A stretch of 34,776 nt of DNA from Defluviitalea raffinosedens (GTDB lineage: Bacteria > Bacillota > Clostridia > Lachnospirales > Defluviitaleaceae). The stretch covers positions 1 through 34,776 of the forward strand of contig NZ_JAFBEP010000027.1 of NCBI RefSeq assembly GCF_016908775.1, given 5' to 3'. Below, in pieces: positions 7,571-14,637 of this stretch. The number at the start of each line of letters is the position of its first letter. The stretch's first letter is position 1. The notes under the pieces are model-generated. The model saw nothing but the letters and a program-made list of their open reading frames with translations, searched no databases and was not told where the DNA came from. A program made the translations under genes and the position numbers.

Positions 7571-9127
7571 ATGAGTATCTTAACTGTAGAAAATCTAAGT
7601 CATGGCTTTGGAGACAGAGCTATTTTTAACAATGTGTCCTTCCGTCTCTTAAAAGGGGAACATGTCGGCCTAATTGGAGCCAATGGAGAAGGAAAATCTA
7701 CCTTTATGAATATTATTACCGGAAAACTTGAACCAGATCAGGGAACTATTGAATGGGCAAAACGTGTCCGGGTAGGCTACCTCGACCAACATACGGTACT
7801 CCAAAAAGGACAGACAATTCGAGATGTATTAAAAAGTGCTTTTCAATATCTATTTGATCTTGAAAAAGAAATGAATGAGTTATGTGAAAAAATGTCCGAA
7901 GCTGATCCGGAAGAACTGGAAAAAATGCTTGAAGACTTTGGAATGATTCAAGATATTTTAACCCATAATGATTTCTATATGATTGACGCCAAAGTTCAGG
8001 AAATTGCACGAGGATTAGGGCTGGAAGATGTGGGATTGGATAGAGACGTAAATGATTTAAGTGGCGGTCAAAGAACAAAAGTGTTGCTTGGAAAACTTCT
8101 TTTAGAAAAACCTGATATATTGCTTTTGGATGAGCCTACCAATTACCTTGATGAGCAACATATTGAATGGTTGAAACGTTTTCTTCAGGAATATGAAAAC
8201 GCCTTTATTCTTATATCTCACGATATCCCTTTCCTAAATAGTGTTATTAATTTATTTTACCATATGGAAAATCAAGAATTAAATCGTTACGTCGGAGATT
8301 ATAATAACTTTATGCAGATTTATGAAGCAAAAAAACAGCAGTTAGAAGCCGCATATAAAAGGCAACAACAGGAAATTGCTGAACTAAAAGACTTTGTTGC
8401 CAGAAATAAAGCCCGGGTTTCCACAAGAAATATGGCTATGTCCAGGCAGAAAAAACTTGATAATATGGAGATCATAGAATTAGCCAAAGAAAAACCAAAG
8501 CCGGAATTTCATTTCAAGGAATCCAGAGCCTCAGGGAAATTAATTTTTGAAACAAAAGATTTGGTCATCGGCTATGACCAACCTCTTTCCAAGCCTCTGA
8601 ATCTTAAAATGGAAAGAGGTCAAAAAATAGCCTTGGTAGGGGCCAACGGTCTTGGGAAAACTACCCTCCTAAGAAGCATCCTGGGAGAAATCAAAGCACT
8701 TTCAGGTTCCGTAGAATTAGGTGATTATCTTCATATAGGTTATTTTGAACAGGAAATCAAAAAAAGTAATTATAATACCTGTATAGAAGAAATATGGAAA
8801 GATTTCCCTTCTTTTTCTCAGTTCGAAGTTCGTGCCGCCTTGGCCAAATGTGGTTTGACTACAAAACATATCGAAAGTAAAATAATGGTTTTAAGCGGCG
8901 GCGAACAAGCAAAGGTAAGACTCTGCAAACTAATTAACAAAGAAACAAATCTGCTGGTTCTTGATGAACCCACCAACCATTTGGATATAGATGCAAAATC
9001 TGAATTAAAACGTGCATTAAAAGCTTACAAAGGAAGTATTCTTCTTATCTCTCACGAACCAGAATTCTATTCTGACATAGCAACCGAAGTATGGAATTGC
9101 GAATCGTGGACAACAAAATTAATTTAA
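7571..9127 (+). CDS. ABC-F family ATPase
   Basis: 518 residues with two ATP-binding cassettes and no membrane domain, the layout of ribosome-associated ABC-F proteins. Cassette 1: Walker A GANGEGKS (36-43), LSGGQ (163-167), LLLDEP (184-189). Cassette 2: GANGLGKT (357-364), LSGGE (441-445), LLVLDEP (461-467). The charged helical linker at about 250-300 is the P-site tRNA interaction motif region. ABC-F members act on the ribosome as translation factors or give resistance to ribosome-targeting drugs; sequence alone does not decide which. The second switch region reads SHEPEF instead of the usual SHDRxF. Ribosome site AAGGAG lies six bases before the ATG. It leads an operon with the acyltransferase-like gene 21 bases downstream. 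Confidence 0.9.
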   Translation: MSILTVENLSHGFGDRAIFNNVSFRLLKGEHVGLIGANGEGKSTFMNIITGKLEPDQGTIEWAKRVRVGYLDQHTVLQKGQTIRDVLKSAFQYLFDLEKEMNELCEKMSEADPEELEKMLEDFGMIQDILTHNDFYMIDAKVQEIARGLGLEDVGLDRDVNDLSGGQRTKVLLGKLLLEKPDILLLDEPTNYLDEQHIEWLKRFLQEYENAFILISHDIPFLNSVINLFYHMENQELNRYVGDYNNFMQIYEAKKQQLEAAYKRQQQEIAELKDFVARNKARVSTRNMAMSRQKKLDNMEIIELAKEKPKPEFHFKESRASGKLIFETKDLVIGYDQPLSKPLNLKMERGQKIALVGANGLGKTTLLRSILGEIKALSGSVELGDYLHIGYFEQEIKKSNYNTCIEEIWKDFPSFSQFEVRAALAKCGLTTKHIESKIMVLSGGEQAKVRLCKLINKETNLLVLDEPTNHLDIDAKSELKRALKAYKGSILLISHEPEFYSDIATEVWNCESWTTKLI

Positions 9128-9148
9128 TGAAATTACTGGGTGGTCTGT

Positions 9149-10429
9149 ATGAGGCAACACACGAAAAATTGGTACAAACTCGACAATGCCGGAAAATTAT
9201 ACCCTTCTATTACCTCTACAAGGGTATCTACGGTATTTCGGGTTTCTGCTACTTTATATGAGGAAGTCGATCCCACACTTTTGCAAACAGCATTAAACAA
9301 TATCATAGAACGCTTCCCCTATTATAAAGTAAATCTTAAGCGGGGACTTTTCTGGTATTACTTTGAATATACAGAAAACTCTCCCTTAGTGGAAAAAGAA
9401 ACCTTTTATCCTTGCATGTTCATGCTTTACAAACGTAAGAAGTCTTTTCCTTTCCGAGTGCTGTATTATGATAAAAAAATCAGTGTCGAAATATCCCATA
9501 GCATTACGGATGGTACAGGGGTTGTTATCTTTTTAAAATCTTTGCTCGTAGAATATTTCAGACTTCTTGACAATGATTTATCCCTTGATGAAAAGAATGG
9601 GATATTTTTTCCCCATGAGCCAATAGACCAGGAAGAGGCTGAAGACGCTTTCCATAAATATTACCAAAAAAATATACCGGATCCTCCAAAGCTCAATAAG
9701 GCTTTCCATTTTCCTTTTAAACTTAATTCCAAAGGAGAATACCATATTATTACAGGCATTATACCCGCAAAACCCCTTCTTGCTGCTGCAAAAGAACACC
9801 ATGCTTCTTTAACGCAATATTTATTGGCTTTATATTTTGATGCTATTCAAGAATATATTCATATTCATAAAATAAAAGTTCGGCATCCGGTGGTTATGAA
9901 TCTTCCGGTAAACCTAAGAAATCTTTATCCCTCAAAAACAATGAGAAATTTTTTTATAAGTATTACCCCTCAGATTGATTTTCGATTAGGGACTTATTCT
10001 ATTCATGAAATGATCGATTACATCCAAAGCTATATGAAAATAGCGGTAACCCCTAAAAATATCAGTCAATATATCCATAAAAATGTAAAAAATGAAAAGT
10101 CCCTTTTTATAAGACTAACGCCCCTTTTTATCAAAAATCTGCTTATGCCCGTTCTATACAATAAATATGCTGAAAGAAATTATACAAGCAGTATTTCAAA
10201 CCTTGGTCTTATTAGCATGCCCAAATCCATAGAGCACCTGATCGAACGGTTTGAATTCTACCCGCCTCCCAGCAGAGGAAATATTATAAAAGTTGGGGTT
10301 GTAAGCTATAAAGACAAGCTTTATATTTCTTTCGGAAGTCTAACTAAAAATACAGAAATAGAAAAAATCTTTTTCCGTAAAATTCGAAAAATGAATATTC
10401 CCGTAAAAATAGAAACCAATAGGGAGTGA
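9149..10429 (+). CDS. CoA-dependent acyltransferase-like protein (condensation/AATase superfamily)
   Basis: 426 residues. The key motif HSITDG (117-122) matches the HxxxDG catalytic signature of the chloramphenicol acetyltransferase/condensation/alcohol-acetyltransferase superfamily, whose histidine activates an acceptor hydroxyl or amine. The length of about 430 residues and the two-lobed arrangement, with a C-terminal strand region around GVVSYKDKLYISFGS, fit the family. The start is set at ATG 9149 because GGTG lies six bases upstream; a GTG at 9140 in frame has no ribosome site. It follows the ABC-F gene by 21 bases and precedes the zinc-ribbon membrane protein by four bases. This acyltransferase plus DUF6320-like protein combination is, to my recollection, a recurrent Firmicutes pair of unknown substrate. 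Confidence 0.75.
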   Translation: MRQHTKNWYKLDNAGKLYPSITSTRVSTVFRVSATLYEEVDPTLLQTALNNIIERFPYYKVNLKRGLFWYYFEYTENSPLVEKETFYPCMFMLYKRKKSFPFRVLYYDKKISVEISHSITDGTGVVIFLKSLLVEYFRLLDNDLSLDEKNGIFFPHEPIDQEEAEDAFHKYYQKNIPDPPKLNKAFHFPFKLNSKGEYHIITGIIPAKPLLAAAKEHHASLTQYLLALYFDAIQEYIHIHKIKVRHPVVMNLPVNLRNLYPSKTMRNFFISITPQIDFRLGTYSIHEMIDYIQSYMKIAVTPKNISQYIHKNVKNEKSLFIRLTPLFIKNLLMPVLYNKYAERNYTSSISNLGLISMPKSIEHLIERFEFYPPPSRGNIIKVGVVSYKDKLYISFGSLTKNTEIEKIFFRKIRKMNIPVKIETNRE

Positions 10430-10433
10430 TGGT

Positions 10434-11159
10434 ATGCCGTACTGTCCAAAATGCGGAGTGGAATTGGAGCATACAGTTAAAAATTGTCCATTATGCGCTT
10501 TTCCTATGCCAAAAATTAATGATGATGCAAATCAGCCAGTTTATGAAAATAAGTTTCCTCAACCAGAGAATATATATTTTGAAAACCTTTTAAAGATAAA
10601 GAATCAGGTTTTCTTTACCCTATCAATTTTAATATTTAGTGCAGTACTGGTTTTAATGACCATCCGGTCTTTTTTCAGGGTCATTCCCCCTGCTATTACT
10701 TACAGTATCATAAGTGTTATTTCAGGTTGGTTTTATATCTCTATTCTTTTTGGATATATTCGTAGCAAGTATTATTCTACTTTATCCTTAGGTTTCATTA
10801 CGCTCTGTCTAACCTATGGCCTGGATCATGTAGACGGGAAACTTACCTGGTTTTACTCCTACGCCCTTCCAATTACAATATTGGCAGTGCTGGTTTTACT
10901 GCTTCTTTTATATCTTTATAACAGAAGCAGGTTAAAAAATCAGTTTGTTTTTGTTCCTGCTCATTTATGCATAAGCATATCATTATTTTCCGCGGCATTA
11001 GAATGCATCCTTGACTTTCAGGCCAATCGAAAGATACATCTTTCCTGGTCGCTCATTGTCTTTATTGTTTTGATGTCCATTGCACTGATTCTAATCAGTT
11101 TATACTATAAACTGCCGGATCGAATAAAAGAAAAAATAAAAAGAACATTACATATTTAA
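10434..11159 (+). CDS. Zinc-ribbon membrane protein (DUF6320-like)
   Basis: 241 residues. The N-terminus has a rubredoxin-like zinc ribbon, CPKC (4-7) and CPLC (18-21), followed by about 40 polar residues and then six hydrophobic segments (near 60-80, 85-105, 115-130, 140-160, 175-190 and 205-225). The C-terminus is basic (KLPDRIKEKIKR). The ribbon should lie in the cytoplasm. The ribosome site AGGGAG overlaps the end of the upstream gene, so translation is coupled. The family is uncharacterised; being paired with the acyltransferase at 9149 suggests that it hosts or feeds that enzyme at the membrane, which is inference. Confidence 0.75.
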   Translation: MPYCPKCGVELEHTVKNCPLCAFPMPKINDDANQPVYENKFPQPENIYFENLLKIKNQVFFTLSILIFSAVLVLMTIRSFFRVIPPAITYSIISVISGWFYISILFGYIRSKYYSTLSLGFITLCLTYGLDHVDGKLTWFYSYALPITILAVLVLLLLLYLYNRSRLKNQFVFVPAHLCISISLFSAALECILDFQANRKIHLSWSLIVFIVLMSIALILISLYYKLPDRIKEKIKRTLHI

Positions 11160-11182
11160 ATATCATCAACCTGTAATGTTCT
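11142..11182 (+). terminator. Hairpin at the end of the DUF6320-like gene
   Basis: Perfect 11-bp arms AGAACATTACA (11142-11152) and TGTAATGTTCT (11172-11182) straddle the stop codon. There is a 19-base loop and no strict T run afterwards, so it is either a weak terminator or a 3'-end stabilising hairpin. Confidence 0.45.
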
Positions 11183-11259
11183 GTTCATATCTAATTCATA
11201 TTTTATAACTATAATAAAATCGTAGCAATAAATACCTTCCCAAATCCCCCCTTTTAAGC

Positions 11260-11287
11260 GGACTCCACAAGGAGTCCTTATATTTTT
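11260..11287 (+). terminator. Second hairpin in the convergent gap
   Basis: GGACTCC-ACAA-GGAGTCC is followed by a T-rich tail TTATATTTTT. It is likely the effective terminator for the rightward operon before the convergent flavoprotein gene. The rest of 11160-11360 holds nothing else that I recognise, apart from a loose GGC/GCC stem near 11315-11355 that might end the leftward transcript. Confidence 0.55.
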
Positions 11288-11360
11288 AGATAGAAAACTT
11301 CGTCTTCATAAAAGGAAACAAGCTTTCAAAGGCGAAACAGTTGCCATCTTGCTTAAATTC

Positions 11361-12761
11361 TTATTCAGATAAATGTTTTCCCATCAAAACACCCATCACC
11401 GATGCCATCATCAGTCCTCTGGTCCATCCACTGGAATCTCCAAGGCAATATAACCCTTTAATATTAGTTTCAAAATTCTTATCTAAATTAATTCTATTGC
11501 TGTAAAATTTAATCTCTGGTCCATAAAGCAGAGTTTCACGACTGGCAAATCCAGGAACTACAATATTCATGGCTTCAATAAAATTAAGTATATTCATCAT
11601 CGTTCGATAAGGCATAGCAGAAGTCAAATCTCCAGCAACTGCGTCAGGGAGTGTAGGCTTTACATTGGACTGATCCAATTCTTCCTGCCATGTTCTTTTA
11701 CCATCCAAAATATCTCCATATCTTTGAACCAGAATTCTGCCATTGCCAAGCATGTTAACCAATTCCGCAACCTTTTTGCCATACTCGATTGGTTGATTAA
11801 AAGGTTCTGAAAAATTATGTGAACTCAAGATAGCCAAATTAGTGTTGTCTGACTTTCTTTCTTTATAAGAATGGCCATTCACGATTGCCAGATTGTTGTC
11901 ATAGTTTTCCTGACTAACAAACCCTCCTGGATTTTGGCAAAAAGTTCTTACTTTATTTTTAAAAGGTGCCGGATATCCTATTAGTTTAGATTCATAAAGA
12001 ACATTATTAACTTTCTCCATTATTTCATTACGAATTTCTACTCTTACACCAATATCTACCGTTCCAGCATGGTGAGCTATGCCATGTTTTTCGCACATGG
12101 TCTTTAGCCAATCCGCTCCCTTTCTGCCAGCAGCTACTACAATCCTCTCCCCATAAATAATACTTTCATTTTTTTTGCTTCCGGCATCAACAGCTATAAC
12201 CCCTTTTGCTGCTCCATCTTCAACAACAATATCCGTTACAGCCGTATGAAATCTGATTTCTACTCCTGAATCTAAAAGATGCCTTTGAATTTTCAAATAT
12301 ATTTCTTGAGCTTTTTCTGTACCCAGATGTCTAATGGGACAGTCTACCAGTTTAAGTCCAGCTTCAATCGCTTTTCTTCTGATCTCTTTTACTTTTTCTG
12401 TATTATCCAGTCCCTCTACTTTGGGGTCTGCTCCAAAATCAAGATAGATCTGATCCGTATATTGAATATATTTCTGTGCTATGTCACTTCCTATGAGTTG
12501 AGGCAAATCTCCTCCTACTTCATGGCTTAAAGATAATTTCCCGTCGGAAAATGCTCCAGCCCCTGAAAAACCTGTGGTAATATGACAATAAGGCTTACAG
12601 GACACACATTCTTTTGCTTTTTCTTTAGGACAACGTCTTCGATCAATTGGACTGCCTTGTTCAATGATTAATATTTTTTTGTCCAGCTTATTTTTTACCA
12701 TTTCCAATGCAGTAAAAATTCCTGCCGGTCCTGCTCCTACAATAACTACATCATATTTCAT
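11361..12761 (-). CDS. FAD-dependent dehydrogenase, COG2509 type
   Basis: 466 residues. The N-terminal Rossmann motif VGAGPAG (about residues 8-14) binds FAD. A Cys cluster (RRCP, then ECVSCKPYC) and FSGAGAFSDGKL follow, and the C-terminal CLGDSSGWTRGLMMASVMG is the second flavin contact. This is the layout of the uncharacterised FAD-dependent dehydrogenases of COG2509, usually 450-530 residues. The start is ATG 12761, eight bases after AGGGAG; the in-frame GTG at 12770 overlaps that ribosome site. The leader carries a purine riboswitch aptamer (12786-12858), so expression probably responds to guanine-type purines. It is divergent from the hydrogenase-like gene. The true electron donor and substrate are unknown. 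Confidence 0.85.
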   Translation of the reverse strand: MKYDVVIVGAGPAGIFTALEMVKNKLDKKILIIEQGSPIDRRRCPKEKAKECVSCKPYCHITTGFSGAGAFSDGKLSLSHEVGGDLPQLIGSDIAQKYIQYTDQIYLDFGADPKVEGLDNTEKVKEIRRKAIEAGLKLVDCPIRHLGTEKAQEIYLKIQRHLLDSGVEIRFHTAVTDIVVEDGAAKGVIAVDAGSKKNESIIYGERIVVAAGRKGADWLKTMCEKHGIAHHAGTVDIGVRVEIRNEIMEKVNNVLYESKLIGYPAPFKNKVRTFCQNPGGFVSQENYDNNLAIVNGHSYKERKSDNTNLAILSSHNFSEPFNQPIEYGKKVAELVNMLGNGRILVQRYGDILDGKRTWQEELDQSNVKPTLPDAVAGDLTSAMPYRTMMNILNFIEAMNIVVPGFASRETLLYGPEIKFYSNRINLDKNFETNIKGLYCLGDSSGWTRGLMMASVMGVLMGKHLSE

Positions 12762-12785
12762 ATTGATCACTCCCTATCAAATATG

Positions 12786-12858
12786 CATATATAGCCTACA
12801 ACTATTTACGGTAGTTCGGTAGAAACATCAGGCCCATATCGCCGGATTTATATATATG
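12786..12858 (-). promoter_or_regulatory. Purine riboswitch aptamer, guanine class by its specificity base
   Basis: Read on the minus strand. P1 is CATATATA (12858-12851) with TATATATG (12793-12786), a perfect 8-bp stem. P2 is ATCCGGC/GCCTGAT with loop GATATGG (12840-12834). J2/3 is GTTTCTACC (12826-12818), and L3 is ACCGTAAAT (12812-12804). These match the conserved loops of purine aptamers. The base just before the P1 3' arm is C (12794), the guanine-type position 74. P3 is imperfect: AACT/AGTT plus an internal loop, with G in place of the usual A at position 73. No terminator follows; the ribosome site lies about 10 bases after P1, so control may be translational. Confidence 0.85.
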
Positions 12859-12899
12859 AACATTAAACTTAAAAATATATAAAACGTTCGAACATAAAA

Positions 12900-12928
12900 A
12901 TAATAATATATCTCACAGAAGAAATCAA
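12900..12928 (-). promoter_or_regulatory. Promoter of the riboswitch-flavoprotein transcript
   Basis: The minus strand has TTGATT (12928-12923), a 17-base spacer and TATTAT (12905-12900). Transcription would start near 12893, giving a leader of about 130 bases that contains the whole aptamer. Confidence 0.6.
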
Positions 12929-13007
12929 TATTTTTACTGAATTAAAAGTTATATCTTTAAAAGAATAGGGTAATCTTATAAATAGAAAATCAACAATGGA
13001 GGTACCT

Positions 13008-14375
13008 ATGAGTAATACATCAAATAATTATATACAAAAATACAAAATGAAAGTATTCAATGAACTTGTTAAACTGGCCTGGTTTGGAAAATTAGAAGAA
13101 GAAATAGAAGAACTTCCTCAGAAAATCATTGAAAATATACAAGATGAAAAAGAAAGAAAAATCGTAGAAAATTATATCCGATTATCCATGGGACTTGATC
13201 CTGTAAAAAGCGATCGATCATTAAGAGAAGAAGCCAGACAAGCTCTAAGTTTAGATAAAGTCAAAAAACCTCTGGTGTCGGTAATTGAAAATATATGTGA
13301 ACGCTGTAATCGGTTCCATGAAGGTTCTTGTCCAATTCACAGCCATGATTGTATGAGTACCGATGAATGTATCGGATGTGGTCAATGCATAGAAGAATGC
13401 TCTCTGGGAGCAATTTCAGACAAAATTGAGTTTATTCCTGTTGTAAATCTGCTTCAGGAAAAAAAATACCCTGTATTTGCTGCCATCGCTCCTGCCTATG
13501 TGGGTCAATTTGATCCATCAATTACACCCGGAAAAATCAGAACTGCTTTAAAAATGATAGGCTTTTCAGATATGATTGAAGTTGCAACCTTCGCTGATAT
13601 CTTAACTATGAAAGAAGCCTATGAATATAAACATATTATTGAGAATAATAAAGATTTCTTTATTACTAGCTGCTGTTGTCCTGTATGGGTAGGCATGATT
13701 CAAAAAAAATATCCTTCTTTACTGGATCATATGTCTCCGGCTGTATCTCCCATGATTGCAGCAGGACGCGTCATTAAAGCCTTAAATGAAAATGCAAAAG
13801 TTGTATTTATAGGTCCATGTATTGCCAAAAAAAATGAAGCAAAAGAGGAGAATCTGGCCGATGCCATTGACTTTGTCCTCACTTTCAGGGAATTATATGA
13901 AATATTTAATGCACTGGATATAGATCTTGAAAATCTGCCGGAAGATAACAGAGAAGAAGCAGCTTTTGCCGGAAGGATATATGCAAGAACAGGAGGAGTT
14001 AGCAAGGCCGTAGAATTAACGGTGAAAAGACTGGACCCCCGTTCTGATCTTCCTTTTAAGCCGGAAGCCTTTGATGGGGCCAAAAAATGCAAGGATGGTC
14101 TGGACAAGCTTCTTGCGGGTGAAATGGATGCCACTTTTATAGAAGGTATGGGATGTATCGGTGGATGTGTTGGGGGACCCAGAACAATTAATTCTATTGA
14201 AGAAGGATCAAAAAGGGTAGATGAATATGCCAATGCTACTCCAATGAAAACTCCTTTTGATAATCTCAATGCATTGCAATTCCTTGCTCAGTTAGGTATT
14301 AAAAGATATGAAATGCTAAAAAACAACGAAGATAAAAAAATTAGAAATCTTCTCATAAGAAATGTTGAAAAATAA
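13008..14375 (+). CDS. [FeFe]-hydrogenase-like protein, group B-like
   Basis: 455 residues. Eight cysteines at about 97, 100, 108, 115 and 121, 124, 127, 131 (the latter CIGCGQCIEEC) can hold two [4Fe-4S] clusters. The H-cluster motifs follow: TSCCCPVW (220-227), GPCIAKKNEA (269-278) and EGMGCIGGCVGGP (379-391). They differ from the classical TSCCPxW and MACxxGCxxGGGQ forms and match what I recall of the little-studied group B enzymes. It should exchange electrons with ferredoxin to make or use H2, or act as a sensor. The ATG at 13008 is chosen because GGAGG lies five bases before it; an upstream ATG (12996) overlaps that ribosome site. No maturase genes are in the window. It is divergent from the FAD-dehydrogenase. 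Confidence 0.88.
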   Translation: MSNTSNNYIQKYKMKVFNELVKLAWFGKLEEEIEELPQKIIENIQDEKERKIVENYIRLSMGLDPVKSDRSLREEARQALSLDKVKKPLVSVIENICERCNRFHEGSCPIHSHDCMSTDECIGCGQCIEECSLGAISDKIEFIPVVNLLQEKKYPVFAAIAPAYVGQFDPSITPGKIRTALKMIGFSDMIEVATFADILTMKEAYEYKHIIENNKDFFITSCCCPVWVGMIQKKYPSLLDHMSPAVSPMIAAGRVIKALNENAKVVFIGPCIAKKNEAKEENLADAIDFVLTFRELYEIFNALDIDLENLPEDNREEAAFAGRIYARTGGVSKAVELTVKRLDPRSDLPFKPEAFDGAKKCKDGLDKLLAGEMDATFIEGMGCIGGCVGGPRTINSIEEGSKRVDEYANATPMKTPFDNLNALQFLAQLGIKRYEMLKNNEDKKIRNLLIRNVEK

Positions 14376-14462
14376 TCTTTTACAAAAAGCAACTAAGTCA
14401 CATTTGTGAAATATGAATATTTCGTCTTTGCAGGCAAATTAATCTTTTTATTGCATAACGAA

Positions 14463-14487
14463 AGGCTGGAAAAGATTGTTCCAGCCT
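14463..14487 (+). terminator. Hairpin after the hydrogenase-like gene, overlapping the next promoter
   Basis: A perfect 9-bp stem AGGCTGGAA / TTCCAGCCT with a 7-base loop lies about 90 bases after the hydrogenase-like stop codon. The tail is not T-rich. Its right arm contains part of the -35 box of the promoter at 14476, so it may be a terminator or a regulatory dyad. Confidence 0.45.
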
Positions 14488-14504
14488 CTTAACTATGTTA
14501 TAAT
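14476..14504 (+). promoter_or_regulatory. Strong promoter of the small membrane peptide
   Basis: TTGTTC (14476-14481), a 17-base spacer and a perfect TATAAT (14499-14504) preceded by TGT, an extended -10. It lies 28 bases upstream of the 32-codon gene. Confidence 0.65.
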
Positions 14505-14532
14505 ATTGAAAAAACTAAAGGGGTTGATAATA

Positions 14533-14631
14533 TTGGTATTCTCTGGAATAATAATTATTTTTGGTGGAATTATTTGCCTAGCTGCAATCCTGGCAATCAT
14601 TATTGCATTCGTTGCAAACAGAAAAAGATAA
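14533..14631 (+). CDS. Small single-span membrane peptide
   Basis: A 32-residue peptide with a hydrophobic stretch (SGIIIIFGGIICLAAILAII) and a basic end (ANRKR), as expected for one transmembrane helix with its C-terminus in the cytoplasm. The TTG at 14533 is the likely start: AAAGGGG (14517-14523) lies nine bases upstream; an earlier in-frame TTG at 14524 touches that site. It has its own strong promoter and is convergent with the uup-like gene, with six bases between the stop codons. I recognise no family. Candidates include a small regulatory membrane protein or a toxin-like peptide. Confidence 0.55.
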   Translation: MVFSGIIIIFGGIICLAAILAIIIAFVANRKR

Positions 14632-14637
14632 ATAGAA

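Noticed and set aside
12886-12893. GTTCGAAC palindrome as a possible LexA/SOS box
   Set aside because: It is too short, lacks the spaced half-sites of Gram-positive LexA operators, and coincides with the start of the riboswitch transcript.
13727-14269. 180-codon frame antisense to the hydrogenase-like gene
   Set aside because: It is a shadow of a strongly supported gene, with no ribosome site and no family resemblance.
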